Of a stretch of DNA of 39,403 nucleotides, positions 1 to 11,450 are shown piece by piece. Both the position numbers and the translations under genes were made by a program. This DNA comes from Conidiobolus incongruus B7586 (taxonomy: Eukaryota; Entomophthoromycota; Entomophthoromycetes; Entomophthorales; Conidiobolaceae): the NCBI GenBank assembly GCA_000697335.1, contig JNEM01015229.1:1-39403 (forward strand), in the 5' to 3' direction. Numbering within the stretch: position 1 is the first letter of the stretch; each line of letters starts with the position of its first letter. Under the pieces are notes generated by a model that was not told the DNA's origin, made no database searches, and saw only the letters and a list, made by a program, of their open reading frames with translations.

Positions 1-867
1 GATGATCACTTCCCGCCTCTTGAATCAGAATTCCAGCAGTTCTTAGATACTCACAAAACATTGTATATAGCATTTGGATCCATTGTATCATTGAATAAAA
101 GACTGATTGGTGAGATCTTAGGAGCTATTCAGTTAGCTATCGATGATAGATCTATTGATGGTGTACTGTGGCCACTAACCAATACCGACTCTGAAGACTT
201 CCCTGAAACTTACTCAATCGACTCTAAAACATATTCAACCAAAAGTATATTGGATGGAAATCATCCATCTATCAAAATCCTGAAATGGGCTCCTCAGGTC
301 TCCATTCTTAATCATCCCAACACAAAGTTGTTTCTATCTCATGGCGGTCTTGAAAGCACTCATGAGGGTATCCATTCAGGTACACCAATCCTAGTCATGT
401 CAGTATTTGGAGATCAGCATCGCAATGGACGACTTATCAAGAATAGAGGTATTGGAGATTTTGTGAACACACCAACTACAGACTCTCAAGATCTATATCA
501 AAAGATAAAAGAATTGACGAGAGAAGACAATTTTGAATTACAGACCCGAGTCAAACATATCCAATCCATCAGTCACAACAACAATGCAAAACGTGAAGAA
601 AACGCCAAATTCATTGAACATTATGCCTACTCTGCTAAAATTTGTCGTCAAGGTAAACCAGCTAAACCTTTTGAAATTCCTTGTGAAATGGAACCTTATA
701 TGTCTGCTGATACAAGAATGTCGTTTGTCAAAGCTTACAAAATTGATATTCTATTGACTATTGCAGCTATTAGCTTCAGTGCCGTGATGTTGAGTTTGTT
801 TATAATTTACAAATTATTCAAGAGAATATTGGGAAATCGTTTTGGAGACAAATTAAAGGAAGAATAA
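1..867 (+). CDS. UDP-glycosyltransferase (UGT), C-terminal half, cut by window edge
   Basis: The frame is open from base 1, so the gene begins before the window; 288 residues are visible, ending at TAA 865-867. It is the nucleotide-sugar-binding half of an animal-type (GT1) UGT: YIAFGS strand, KWAPQ motif, then the signature with HGG (His near visible residue 114) and GDQ (Asp near 138). After DQ it has His where the two complete paralogues in this window have Pro. A conserved Cys pair region (ICRQ..., IPCEM) follows. A hydrophobic helix at about residues 248-271 is a C-terminal membrane anchor, and the last five residues KLKEE fit a KxKxx ER-retrieval signal. The catalytic domain would therefore lie in the ER lumen and transfer a sugar from UDP-sugar to a small lipophilic acceptor; the acceptor is unknown. 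An AATAAA lies at 938-943. An in-frame TTG at 61 is not the start, because conserved residues lie upstream. Confidence 0.93.
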   Translation, partial: DDHFPPLESEFQQFLDTHKTLYIAFGSIVSLNKRLIGEILGAIQLAIDDRSIDGVLWPLTNTDSEDFPETYSIDSKTYSTKSILDGNHPSIKILKWAPQVSILNHPNTKLFLSHGGLESTHEGIHSGTPILVMSVFGDQHRNGRLIKNRGIGDFVNTPTTDSQDLYQKIKELTREDNFELQTRVKHIQSISHNNNAKREENAKFIEHYAYSAKICRQGKPAKPFEIPCEMEPYMSADTRMSFVKAYKIDILLTIAAISFSAVMLSLFIIYKLFKRILGNRFGDKLKEE

Positions 868-1189
868 TTAATTCAAAATATATTAGTTTCATTCATTATA
901 GTAATATAATAACGCTATCTTATATTCCAAATATTATAATAAATATTCTGTAAACTTATACTTTAAATATAATTTTGTTTATCAATATTTAAAATATAAT
1001 ATTTCAACAAATGATGCTTCTATTTTATCTAATATAAATGCTTTTAATATTTTGAATTAAATTTGAAATATGGTTATTTTGTGTTTTAATAACATCAACC
1101 TATATCAAAAATGATGAACCATTTTAAATGTGCTAAGTTAATGTATATTTAATAAATAATGAGACATTAATATTTTTTCAAAACAATTT
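868..1189. other. 3' flank of the first UGT, no gene seen
   Basis: AT-rich intergenic DNA with a possible poly(A) signal at 938-943. No open frame of note on either strand. Confidence 0.6.
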
Positions 1190-1267
1190 CGACAAGAGCA
1201 GGATTTGAATTTACACTAGAAATTTCTAATGCTTCCAAGTCGCTTGCCCTCACTCAGCCATTTTCTC
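1190..1267 (-). pseudogene. tRNA-Ser-like pseudogene
   Basis: Read on the minus strand, the last 20 nt match the 3' end of the intact tRNA-Ser at 12111-12191 (T loop TTCAAAT, acceptor strand TCTTGTC and G). The D arm (TGGCTGAGTG) and a long variable-arm hairpin (TAGAAA/TTTCTA) are still visible, which marks a class II tRNA (Ser or Leu). The acceptor 5' strand (GAGAAAA) mispairs twice, the T stem has two mismatches, the D loop is enlarged and no good anticodon stem forms. I read it as a decayed duplicate. Some differences are G-to-A changes. A tRNA with an odd intron is the less likely alternative. Confidence 0.6.
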
Positions 1268-1720
1268 TTACACTTATTACGTTATAATTAAAAAATTGAT
1301 ATCAATATATAAAAATTTGATAATATCAGTGTTTAACAATGTTATATGATAAATCAATATCCAAGTTCGTACTGTATTTTAATGCTACAATCTTATTCTA
1401 TTCTTAATCGTATTTCCAAATTTCATGATTAATGATAAATATTTTCAATATTTTAAACCTTGAAAATTTTTTTATCATAAATGTTTCTACAACTTTAAAT
1501 TTTTTCACATGTTGATTAATTTGAAAAATTGAGTAAATGATATTAATAATAGAAAATATCATAAATATACAAGTAAATATATATTTATCCTCAAACCCCT
1601 TGATGATTTATAATCTTTAAATATATCATTTATCTCCAAAAACATTTCAGTTAACTTCTATCAAATATATTTTGAATATAATTCAATTTGATATAACAAC
1701 ACAGAAAATATTTGATAATA
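1268..1720. other. AT-rich spacer, nothing recognised
   Basis: Lies between the tRNA relic and the mariner copy starting at 1721. No frame, repeat or structured element recognised. Confidence 0.5.
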
Positions 1721-2950
1721 TTACTATATTTTTATTAATAGGAATTTTTTGCAATTAAAAATAAATAAATATTTTAACATATGATATATAAAAATAAATA
1801 TATAATATAAATTTAATAGTTTCTTTTATTATTAATAACATTTTGTTATACTTTTAACAAACTTCTAACACTTAAAAAACAATTCTTTTTATTAAAAACT
1901 GAAATTTAATATTTCATAAACCAATTAAATTTTCCTGCAAAAATTTTCTTTCTTATAAGTTAGTTTTTTAATTGCTTAAATCAATTATAATCACATAAGT
2001 TATAATATAAAAAATATACTAGATGTGGTAGTTTTTTCCAGTTATTTTTAATTAGAAAGTTTTTTATAACTTTAAATTTATATATTTTATAATTATCATA
2101 TAAAATAATAAGTTTTCTTAAATTATATTGAGAACACTAATTAAAAATACTTTTATTTAAAAAAACAATATAAAGTATATTATTAATTAATTTTCCTTCA
2201 AGAATTAAATAAAAATAACATATACTATTATAATTTATTATATTAATTAACATTTGCTTATTAATAAAATATTTATTTAAAGAAATTTATAAAAAGGGTT
2301 AATTTAACTTAATTTAACATTTTAATTTGTGTTTTAATAAAAAATTATATATAAATGTTTAAGATTCATCAATTATAATTATTCACTATAAAAGTTTAAG
2401 CTTCTAGTAATATTTTAGTAAGTTTTATTTAATAATAACTACTCTAACTTTTTTCTAAACTTTAATTAAATTATCAAATACTTTTTTTATATTTTTATTA
2501 TAAATTTAAGTTTAAACTTTAATATAAATAAATACTTATAAAACTAATATTAAAATACTTAGATAATTCTTTAACTAAAATAAAAAAGTTTTTTTAATAT
2601 ATTTTTTTACTTTATTAGAAATTAAAAAAATTACAATTTAAATTAAACTTTTAAATTTTAATAAGTTTAAATAGTTTCTTAACCTTAAACTAATTTATTT
2701 AGTGATAAATTGTTATTTTAAATAATGTTTCATTATTAAAAAATTTTTATAAATTTTAAATAATTTTAAAGGGTTTATGGTTAAGTTTTATTAATATTAA
2801 AATAAAAAACTTTTAATGATTATTATTTAGTTTAAATATAATTATATTAAACAACAAGTTTTAAAAAGTCAATTTTTTAATTAAAAAATTATTATATACA
2901 TATTAAAAATAAATAATTTCCTATTAACTTTATATATATTAATCTATTAA
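1721..2950 (-). mobile_element. decayed mariner (DD34D) transposon, family 1, minus strand
   Basis: The left end follows a TA (1719-1720) and begins TTACTATATTTTTATTAATA then GGAATTTTTTGC, the same terminal repeat as the copies at 24166, 25777, 30986 and 32728. Read on the minus strand, the inside carries the eroded transposase C-terminus, with the tract matching HLVYSLDYNPCDYN and the closing INNK block. AT content is extreme and the frame is ruined. The right end diverges from the other copies at about 2940-2990, so the exact end and its TA are not resolved. Confidence 0.75.
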
Positions 2951-4399
2951 AATTGACTTTTTTATTTTATTATTAAAATAATGAAAATTCAGACCTATAA
3001 TTAATATTCCTATTTTAATATATAAAACCTATAATTTATTAGAATATATAACTAACTTAATATTTATACTTTTATAATATTATTAATATAGATTATTATT
3101 TTATATTCAATACTCAATATATCATAATTATATTATATACTATATATTTAATTAATATTTAAATAAAATTATATAGATATATAGATCCTTAATAATCTTG
3201 CTATATTAATTTTATATTTTCAATATCATATACAATATAGTTCCATTTTTGAAATATTATTCTTTAGTTGACAATATAAAACCATAAAAGTTAAATGTAA
3301 AATTATATTATATAAAAGCCTTAATTTGAATTTAATTTTAATCATTGGTTTCTTGATTTATTAAAGTATAAATTTATTAATAAAATTTGCTATAATATCG
3401 ATTTACTAATTAAATTTATTATAAAACCACTTTACTTTTTATTAAATCTATTCTCTATAGGTTATTTATTTATTTTGAATTCTTTTTTTAATTTTATATC
3501 TATTTTTAAAATTTATACATTTATATTAATTTAAAATCATTTTCTTAATAATCTTTAATATATATAATAATTCTAATTTAATTTGTCATTTATAAACCAT
3601 TGAAACTTATTTGTTAATAATTATTAATAGGGATATATTAACCTCTAGTACCAAAAACTTGTGATATTTTAGAAATACCATTTTATAAACCTTTTTTTAA
3701 TATGTTTGAATTATTTGAACCATTTAACTTTATCTTATCTTTTATATTTTATTAATTTTTTTAGCTTTTTGCCTTATATTCTGTAGCCTTTTAAGGGATT
3801 CCCTCTAATAAGTGAGTTTACTCTCTTTTTATTATATATTATTAGTAATTAGTTGTATATTAGATAGTTAAATTTTATCTTTATATTATTTAGGATTTAA
3901 AAAAATTATTATTTTTTTAATAATCCTTTAATTAAAATATATTATTAATTTTAAAAAAAAACTAAATATTAGTTAACTAAATAATACTATCCTAATATAT
4001 ATATTTTAATTTTTTATTCAAATATTATTTTATATATTTATTATTAAATTTAATTATTTTTTTATATAATACTATATATTAAAAGATTTTTTAATAATAT
4101 TAAAGCTTAATAAAAGCCCTTTAAAGTGCTTTGTTATATATATAATTTAAAATCATAGATTATTTTGAAATACCATTTTTTACTATATTAATTTATTTTT
4201 ATTATGAAGCTCTCATTTTTGAATCTATTAAATTGATAATATTATTTATAATTAATAATCAAAAAATAAATAAAATTTTAATTAAACATTTTTTATTTGA
4301 AATAATAATATATACAAAAATCATAATACTATATATATTTTAATTTCAATTTTAATTATAATCCTAATTTTAAGATGAATATTTTGAAATTAATAAAGG
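2951..4399. other. extremely AT-rich stretch without a gene
   Basis: Almost only A and T, with short homopolymers. Parts may be older mariner remains, but I cannot align them securely. No coding signal. Confidence 0.5.
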
Positions 4400-5035
4400 T
4401 TAAAAAAATGGAGCAATGATACCTAAATAGACCCTATCAAATTTTAACCAAAAAACAATATTAAATTTTGATTATTAACATATCATAAATTTCTTTTAAT
4501 ATTAAAAATAATAAAATCGTTTGTTAGATTAAACCAATATCTCTATCTTAATATATTATATTTAGTAAATATTAAATATATGATAAATTATAAATACTGA
4601 AATAAATTTTAATAATATATAGTTTCTATTAATATTTCAAATTATACCTAATAACATTAATTTATATATTATTTAAATTAATTTTTAATTAATAATTTTA
4701 ATTGTATTTAGAAATATATATTATAATATATATATATATATATATTTATATAATGGTAAAAATTTATCTAAATAAAATTAAATTGAAAAAACTTATTTTA
4801 TTCAATATTTACATCAAATTATAACTTATATAACTATAATTGCTTTGGGCAATTACAGAACATGTTTGTAATTAAGAAAATTCCTGCAAAAAATTTAATT
4901 AGTTTGTACGACATTAGCATTTAGTCCATAAGAAATTGATTTTTTTAGAGGTTAAATATTTGCAGAAAATATGGCAAAAAGTTATTAATAATAATGATTA
5001 AAAAAATTAGTTTAAGAATTCAAATATTAAAATTT
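4400..5035 (+). mobile_element. heavily eroded mariner remnant, plus strand
   Basis: At 4785-4990 the sequence matches the 3' part of the mariner transposase on the plus strand: the AATTATAACTTATATAAC tract equals the YSLDYNPCDYN coding segment of better copies, followed by the GCAATTA, TTCCTGCAAAAAAT and GTTATTAATAAT blocks. The 5' half (about 4400-4780) is only faintly similar. Neither terminal repeat is recognisable, so both bounds are approximate. Confidence 0.55.
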
Positions 5036-5049
5036 AAATGGTTTTAATA

Positions 5050-5425
5050 ATGATGGGAAATGATCTTGTCAATCAATCAAAAAACCGCGATTACCACACT
5101 GAATCGAGAAGTCACATTAGGAACATTCATTTCCTGAACTCTAATATAACATTATCACTAACGGACTAATAAACACATCTCTTTTATCTTCATTTCAAAA
5201 GCATCCAGTCTCTAAGTGTTTCTCGTAACCCTCACAAAAGTGTTGAGTCGTGACGAGCGTGAGATAATTACTTTACACGAAGAACCCATTTTACAGTAAG
5301 CAATTTGCACCTCATTTGGTGAACCCATCAATTTCCCGTAACTCTGTGGTAACTTGCCGTTTACCACTGGTGATTCCCCGTTCAAGCACCAAAAGTCGGT
5401 TCTCTCTCACAACTACGGTCATCGT
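5050..5425. other. GC-richer island of unknown nature
   Basis: About 375 bases with clearly more G and C than both flanks and with mixed sequence. It has short frames only: a 39-codon frame starts at 5050, a 61-codon frame at 5316, and a roughly 38-codon open stretch reads on the minus strand. It contains small inverted repeats: GTGGTAA (5346-5352) with TTACCAC (5361-5367), and CACC (5308-5311) with GGTG (5318-5321). It could be an RNA gene, a promoter remnant or an old gene fragment. No family recognised. Confidence 0.4.
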
Positions 5426-5822
5426 TACATATATTACCTATATTAGATATAATTCATTTCAATTAATTACCTATTTTCAATACATATATATCATTAAATG
5501 ATTTTGTAATTAATATTTTATTTTAATATAATCATGATTTTTTTTTCAATATAATTTTCAAATTAATTGAAAAGAAATACCTTACATTTACTTATGTATA
5601 AAAATCATATAATTTATAAAGGTGAACGAATGTTTAAAATGAATTAGATTAAAATTTACAATTAAATACAATATATATATATATATAATTAACAAAATGT
5701 ATTAAATAAAGATTTTAAATATTATATATTGGATAATTGGGCAATAACAACTATGCGAATGATTAATAATTAGATGAAAAGTTAGGAGATTTTTAGTGTT
5801 TATATAATATATAAAGTATATA

Positions 5823-5860
<38 letters not shown>

Positions 5861-6579
5861 TATTTATTAATACCAACTTAATTATTTTTGGAATTATATA
5901 TCCTTATCAAAATTACAAATGATTTTGACTTATAAGTTTTAAAATATTAAATTGAATTGAACTTAAATCGTTTAAAAGATTTGTAAATCCTAATAAAAAT
6001 CTCTCAAGTCATCCTATATCATTAATAGATTTTCTGTAATTTAATTTAAATTAGTATTTATTCTATAATATTAGATATCTTATTTGGAAATATAAATTAG
6101 GAATTATATTTAATTTTAATAACGTTATTATATTTTAAAATTTTTTTATTATAATATTGAATTAATAAAATTTTGTAATATTTAAAAATTATAATAATTA
6201 AATATTATTGTCTTAATTCTAATTTATTATATTAAATATCTTAATATAAAGATATAGCCAAATGTATTATAATATTTAACAACCGATGCTCTTTTTAAGA
6301 ATATAAAATCATTACCGCTTGAAATAATAATTCGAGCTATAAATATTAATTGATAAAACTGAAATTTCGCCAAATCTAAGGAGAATGAATATTTGCTAAA
6401 TTAAATTTATTCAATTAAAATTCAAAATTTATTACAAATAATTTTCAAATCAAGTTAAATTTTATTAAAAATTGAATTTCAGCCAATTAAAATGCGTTAT
6501 AAGGTATTATGATGAAATTGGTGTGAATATTAAGAATTTTGGACACACCCTCAATTTGAATTAAAACTCTTTAAATCAA
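5426..6579. other. AT-rich intergenic DNA upstream of the Sec14-like gene
   Basis: Contains TA microsatellites and no supported gene. Confidence 0.5.
5821..5862. repeat. (TA)n microsatellite within a palindrome
   Basis: Fifteen TA units (5827-5856) flanked by TATAAC on the left and GTTATA on the right, so the tract can fold on itself as a cruciform. Shorter TA runs occur at about 4726-4744, 5671-5687 and 17739-17758. Confidence 0.85.
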
Positions 6580-6587
6580 TATAAATA
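6580..6587 (+). promoter_or_regulatory. possible TATA box of the Sec14-like gene
   Basis: TATAAATA, 128 bp before the chosen ATG. In such AT-rich DNA the motif alone is weak evidence. Confidence 0.35.
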
Positions 6588-6707
6588 GATGTTAGGAGAG
6601 CATAAATATCAAGAATCGTCACTAAATTAGTTTTCAGCTTAGTAAGATAAGTTGAAATTTTTCAATTGGCAATTGAACTATTGTTGGATTAATAACCGTA
6701 TAAAAAA

Positions 6708-7618
6708 ATGTTGATGAATATTTCCTCTAGTACTGCTAGGATTGGTAACTTTACTTCTCATCAACAGGATGTATTGGAGAATTTGAAACTATTACTCAAA
6801 CAAAATAATTATTTCCGTGGGGATAGACATGACGACCGTATGTTATTGAGATTTTTAAGAGCTAGGGACTTTGATCTAAATCAAGCTTATGATATGATCG
6901 TTCAATTTGAAAACTGGAGAAAGGAAATAGACATTGACAACTTGGTAAAAACTTTTGAAATGCCCAAGGCCAAAGAGGTGGCCAAATTGTACCCGAGATT
7001 TTATCACGGCACTGATTTGGAACATCATCCCATTTATATTGAACAACTTGGAAAATTAAAGCTACAGTCCTTGCATGATATATTATGCAGTGATATTGAA
7101 GCTACATACCAGAGGAACCAACTAATTTTCGAATTAATCGTAAATCAATTTATTGTGAGTTTGGAGAATTTGTATGGAAACCGATTTCCAGCATGTTCTA
7201 AAGTGGCAAATAGTCCAATTGACCAGAGTGTGACGATCCTAGATCTCCAAAACTTAGAACTTACTCAACTCCCTTCATTTATACCGTTTCTTCGAAAAAT
7301 TGCTTATATTGGCCAAAATTATTATCCAGAAACATCCTACAAGGTAACAATATTAGTAAATTTTCACCATATCCAAAGATTAATCAGTCTGTTTAGATCT
7401 TTGTCATTAATACACCATTCTTATTTCGAGCAACTTTCAATCTTATTAAAGGATTTCTAAATGAGAGAACTTTGAATAAAATCTCAATATTGGGATCTTA
7501 TTACTCTAAAGAATTGCTCAGTCATATCGATCCTCAAAATTTACCTCAAATGTATGGAGGTACTTGCAACTGTGTTGAAGGCTGTCATCAATCTAACATA
7601 GGACCTTGGAAATGCTAG
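6708..7618 (+). CDS. Sec14-like CRAL-TRIO lipid-transfer protein, two exons
   Basis: Exons 6708-7343 and 7397-7618 join in phase 0 to give 285 residues. The N-terminal helical lobe (about residues 12-75) holds MLLRFLRARDFDLNQAY, the classic CRAL-TRIO-N motif. The lipid-binding fold (about 90-265) includes YPRFYHGTD, PIYIEQLGK, the ILDLQN strand and GQNYYPE before the intron, then FVINTPFLFRATFNLIKGFL, ILGS and LPQMYGGTC after it. This matches the Sec14 order closely, and the length is near that of yeast Sec14 (about 300). Family members carry phosphatidylinositol or phosphatidylcholine between membranes and support Golgi secretion; the ligand here is not known. The start is MLMN; a second Met is two codons on. 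The C-terminus is Cys-rich (TCNC, GCHQ) and ends KC. Reading through the intron instead would lose the conserved C-terminal third. Confidence 0.9.
7344..7396 (+). other. 53-bp spliceosomal intron in the Sec14-like gene
   Basis: Donor AAG|GTAACA, acceptor GTTTAG|ATC, with a possible branch site in GATTAATCAG. Removing it joins YPETSYK to IFVINTPFLF, exactly the Sec14-family strand. Without removal the frame ends at a non-homologous stop. Confidence 0.88.
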
Positions 7619-9722
7619 ATTTCTGAAAATCAAAAAAAAACATATTATGAAATTAGACTGACTGAAACCTAAAATTGACTAAAGTTATTAAATGATATTT
7701 GGTTCTAAAAAATATACGTATAAAACGTTATTAGATTGATTTAGTTTTGCCTATTGAAACAACTTACAAAAAATACAATATTAAATTAAACACTATTATA
7801 TCTAATTGAATTTTAGAAAATATATATAATGAATACTATTGTTCTCAATGTATTCCTTATCAATCATTTTTGATGATGCATCCAAAATGAATTACAATAT
7901 TAGATTATTTTCATTATCATACAAAAGTTCATTTAATTCATATAGTATTTGAAAGCTTATACTGATCAATTTTCAGTGATCAACTCATAACCAATAATGA
8001 ATATTTATGAACAATCAATTGGAAGAAATTCAATTTAACCTTTATAATTATTCAATAGAGATATTATACTTCTCATACTCCATCCTTACCTCATACCAAA
8101 TCATGAAACTTATAATTTCCAAATATTTTCAAGATTTCGTTAAAGTTAAATCAGATTATAAGCTGTTGTCACAATTTAATAGCAGTATTAGTAGTTTTAC
8201 AAATATTGAATCCCTTACCTATTCCCAAGCTGACTAGTTTTCTCAGCACGATCTAACTCACTAAACTATATTGATTATAATTCAAAATTGGAATCAATCA
8301 ATTTACATTGGGAATAAACGTTGATAGCTAAGGTTTAGTGTTTAATTGGGAAGTTAGTGAATATTTTAGATTGATAATCAAGCTCAATGAAAAGAAATTA
8401 TAAATCTATAAGGTTTGAGAATTGAACCAAAATATAATATTATGATAATTGTTCACATGATAATACTACATATTTCGAAATTTTTCACTCATTCGATTTG
8501 ATACTTAGATTACATTGGTTATTTATTTAATTTATTAGATTGTAATAAGTGTCATAAATCTCAATTTCAAACTTTTAACCATTCAATTAATAATAAAATT
8601 TTCAACCCAGTGATTACAATGGATCAATTCACATCAAGTTAGTATATAGAATTTGTTAAGGGTATTAACATCCAATCTAATCAATTCAATCGAGTTGCAC
8701 TATAGTTTTTTTAATGGATCATGTTTACTGTTTGGATTTTATCAAATTTGTTAAATAAAATCAAAAATTTCTTTATTTTATTATTAATTAATTATATAAT
8801 TATTGCTTAGATTTTACTATCAAATTCAAACTTACTGAGGAATTTTATTTATGATTCAGTTCCTTATAAAAAAATTATAAAAATTTAATATAAAAATTAA
8901 TTAAATTATAGATAAAATTGTATCAAAACTAGAGTTCGATATTTTATAATAATCAAATAAGGTTGATATATTTAAAATATTTGATGTTTTGACGATATCT
9001 GTAGTAATAATCAAATTATGGTTCTTTAATGATGTAAAATACCATGTCACATCAATTAGATTGAGATTCGATTCAGAGTTATTTCAATCTTCTATTTGGT
9101 TTTGAATTTTCTTTGCAAAGCTCACAATTGATTATAGGGATGTTAATATATTATAAACAAAAATTTGATATTAGTAAATGAGTTTTATTACTTTGAATAT
9201 ATTTCATCATTCTGCATTATACAATTTTATTGGGATATGAATTTAAAAAATGAAGTCCAAAGTAACTTTTATAAAGAACTAAAATCCTCATTTCAATATT
9301 CAAATATTAGTGAATAATTTTTAACAATTACAAATAACAAATAAAATTTGAAAAATTCTCAAATCGAGTAATTTCTCATAGTTTTCAATTTTAATGATTT
9401 TTTTAATTTTAGGTAATACAAATTTTCAATCTTTAGATTCAAAAATTTGGACATTACTATATTTCCACTATTGAGGTCCTAAACATTCCGAAAAATTTTG
9501 GTATTTTCAATGTTTTCATACACTAATTCAAGGTAGTTGGCCTTGTAAAATAAAAAGGATCCATTTTAGCTTGATATCATTGGGTAATCTATAAATTTTA
9601 GTTATACCGAATAATATGAACAAAATGATAATAATAATAATAATTTCGTGAGTATTTTTAATTGAATGGATTTAGAAAATCTAATAATGGAACTTAGTGA
9701 TCACAAATTATTTTTTAAAAGG
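7619..9722. other. intergenic stretch, possible relic of a small gene near 8007-8237
   Basis: A 76-codon frame at 8007-8237 begins MNNQLEEIQ. Beyond it, another frame gives leucine-rich pieces (LPIPKLTSFLSTI), so a broken F-box or leucine-rich gene is conceivable, but I recognise no family. The rest is AT-rich with no supported gene. Confidence 0.25.
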
Positions 9723-9730
9723 TATAAATT
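9723..9730 (+). promoter_or_regulatory. TATA box of the UGT at 9780
   Basis: TATAAATT 57 bp before the ATG. The UGT at 21036 has TATAAATA at almost the same distance (55 bp), which supports both. Confidence 0.5.
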
Positions 9731-9779
9731 AATAGATTAAATCAATTAAGGATGATATCAATCTTAAAATAGTTAAAAA

Positions 9780-11450
9780 ATGAAAATTATAAATTGGTCA
9801 ATAATAAGTTTACTATTTAACAATTTACAAAGTATTGATACTGTAAATCAATATGTTGAAATTCAAAGACCGTTAAATATTGGTATATCCATTACTTTTG
9901 CATCCAGGTCCCATGTGAAATATTTGTTGGAAATCGCTGAAGTTCTGAGTCAAAGAGGTCACAATATCATCTACCTATCAATGGATCAATTTAAAGGTTT
10001 TGCTGAGGGCTATAACGTCACTCATTACTCGTTGGGTAACGTCATTATGAACAATGCTGAGTTCGGCGATATGAAACCCTTCACTTCTAGGGATAGCGTC
10101 ACCAAGGGTATGGATAAAATCACTCATACAATCATAGACCTTTACGAAAATTCTTATGAAGAGTACGAAAAATATTACAGAGAACAGAAGCCCGATTTAA
10201 TGATTTGTGATTATGCTGCCAATAGCTGTACCGAGTCAGCTGCTATGCACGCTTTGCCAATGATCATAGGTTATCAATCTCTCATTAATTTGATTCCCAC
10301 TAGTTATATGAATATAAGAGGCAAATTAGAGCCCACTACCATTGAACACTACACGTTCATACAAAGACTTAAGCATGCTATCATTGATCCCATCATTATG
10401 CTTAAGACTTTTATGCCCCTGATCAAATGCTTGGAACCTTTGAGAAGAAAGCGCAACGTCCCTGAAGCTTGGTCATACCCCATATTTAGCGAATTAGGTC
10501 TCGCTATTGCTAACTCTTATATCGGTTTTGAAACCCCTCGCAAGGTCCCATCCCACATGCATATAATTGGTCCCATCATGTCTGAAAACATCCCACCCCT
10601 TCCAGAAGACCTTAAATTATTCCTCGACAATCACTCGAAAGTGTTGTATGTTGCATTTGGTTCCATGGTGCACTTGAGACCCGAACTAGCGGAAAACTTA
10701 CTCCAGCACTTTCAACGAGCTTTGAATGACGGGATCGTTGACGGTATCTTATGGGGAGGATTAGCCAACACCAAGCGCGACGATATTCCCAAAACCTTTA
10801 AAATAGGCTCGAAAGAATACACCACCGAAGCAATGCTAAGCAACACTCACGAGCATATTAAATTACTGAATTGGGCTCCCCAAGAATCTATTCTACAACA
10901 TCCCAATACAAAATTGTTCCTTACTCACGGAGGTCTCGACAGTATTTACGAATCCTTGAGATCTGGTACTCCTATGCTAGTTATACCATTCCTCGGGGAC
11001 CAACCTCGTAACGCCATGCTAGTTACCGAAAAAGGGGTTGGAGATTATATAGAATGGCCAACGATGAGTGATGAAGAGATCTATTCCAAATTTGTAAAAT
11101 TACTAGATCCTTACAATCTCAAACTCCAATCCAACGTTAAACAGCTCCAACTCATTACCAAATTCAGCAGCCAGCGCAAACTTATGGCCGCGGACTTGAT
11201 AGAAACGTATGCGTACAGTGCCCAAACTTGCAGACGTCACAATCCCTCGAAACCTTTTGAAATTCCTTGTGAGATGAAGCCTTTCTTACCTTTGGATTAT
11301 CAGATGCCAAGTTATAAAGCTAACTTGTACGACGTTTACGCTACTGCTATCCTAATTTTGTTAACTGTTGTAGGTAGTTTTAGTTATGGTATTTTTAAAT
11401 TAATATCAAGATTATTTAAGAAAATTGAAGTTAAACAAAAAGAAGAATAA
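9780..11450 (+). CDS. ER-type UDP-glycosyltransferase (UGT), complete
   Basis: 556 residues, one exon, the normal length for animal-type GT1 UGTs. An N-terminal signal peptide (about residues 1-20) precedes the acceptor domain, with catalytic-type His45 in FASRSH and Asp144 in LMICDY. The donor domain carries VLYVAFGS, NWAPQESIL, the UGT signature FLTHGGLDS with His383, and GDQ with Asp407-Gln408. A membrane helix lies at about 519-540, followed by a basic tail ending KQKEE, a KxKxx retrieval signal. I infer a lumenal ER enzyme that adds a sugar from UDP-sugar to lipophilic molecules; the acceptor cannot be told. It is clearly related to the UGTs at 1-867 and 21036 and has more G and C than its surroundings, so it is under selection. 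The ATG follows an A-run (GTTAAAAAATG). AATAAA lies at 11492-11497. Such genes could serve sterol or xenobiotic handling. Confidence 0.95.
   Translation: MKIINWSIISLLFNNLQSIDTVNQYVEIQRPLNIGISITFASRSHVKYLLEIAEVLSQRGHNIIYLSMDQFKGFAEGYNVTHYSLGNVIMNNAEFGDMKPFTSRDSVTKGMDKITHTIIDLYENSYEEYEKYYREQKPDLMICDYAANSCTESAAMHALPMIIGYQSLINLIPTSYMNIRGKLEPTTIEHYTFIQRLKHAIIDPIIMLKTFMPLIKCLEPLRRKRNVPEAWSYPIFSELGLAIANSYIGFETPRKVPSHMHIIGPIMSENIPPLPEDLKLFLDNHSKVLYVAFGSMVHLRPELAENLLQHFQRALNDGIVDGILWGGLANTKRDDIPKTFKIGSKEYTTEAMLSNTHEHIKLLNWAPQESILQHPNTKLFLTHGGLDSIYESLRSGTPMLVIPFLGDQPRNAMLVTEKGVGDYIEWPTMSDEEIYSKFVKLLDPYNLKLQSNVKQLQLITKFSSQRKLMAADLIETYAYSAQTCRRHNPSKPFEIPCEMKPFLPLDYQMPSYKANLYDVYATAILILLTVVGSFSYGIFKLISRLFKKIEVKQKEE

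Noticed and set aside
61-63. TTG as start of the first UGT
   Set aside because: Conserved residues (FPPLE...FLDTHKT) are in frame upstream to base 1, so the gene simply enters the window.
533-757. 74-codon plus-strand frame
   Set aside because: Lies inside the first UGT in another frame; a shadow.
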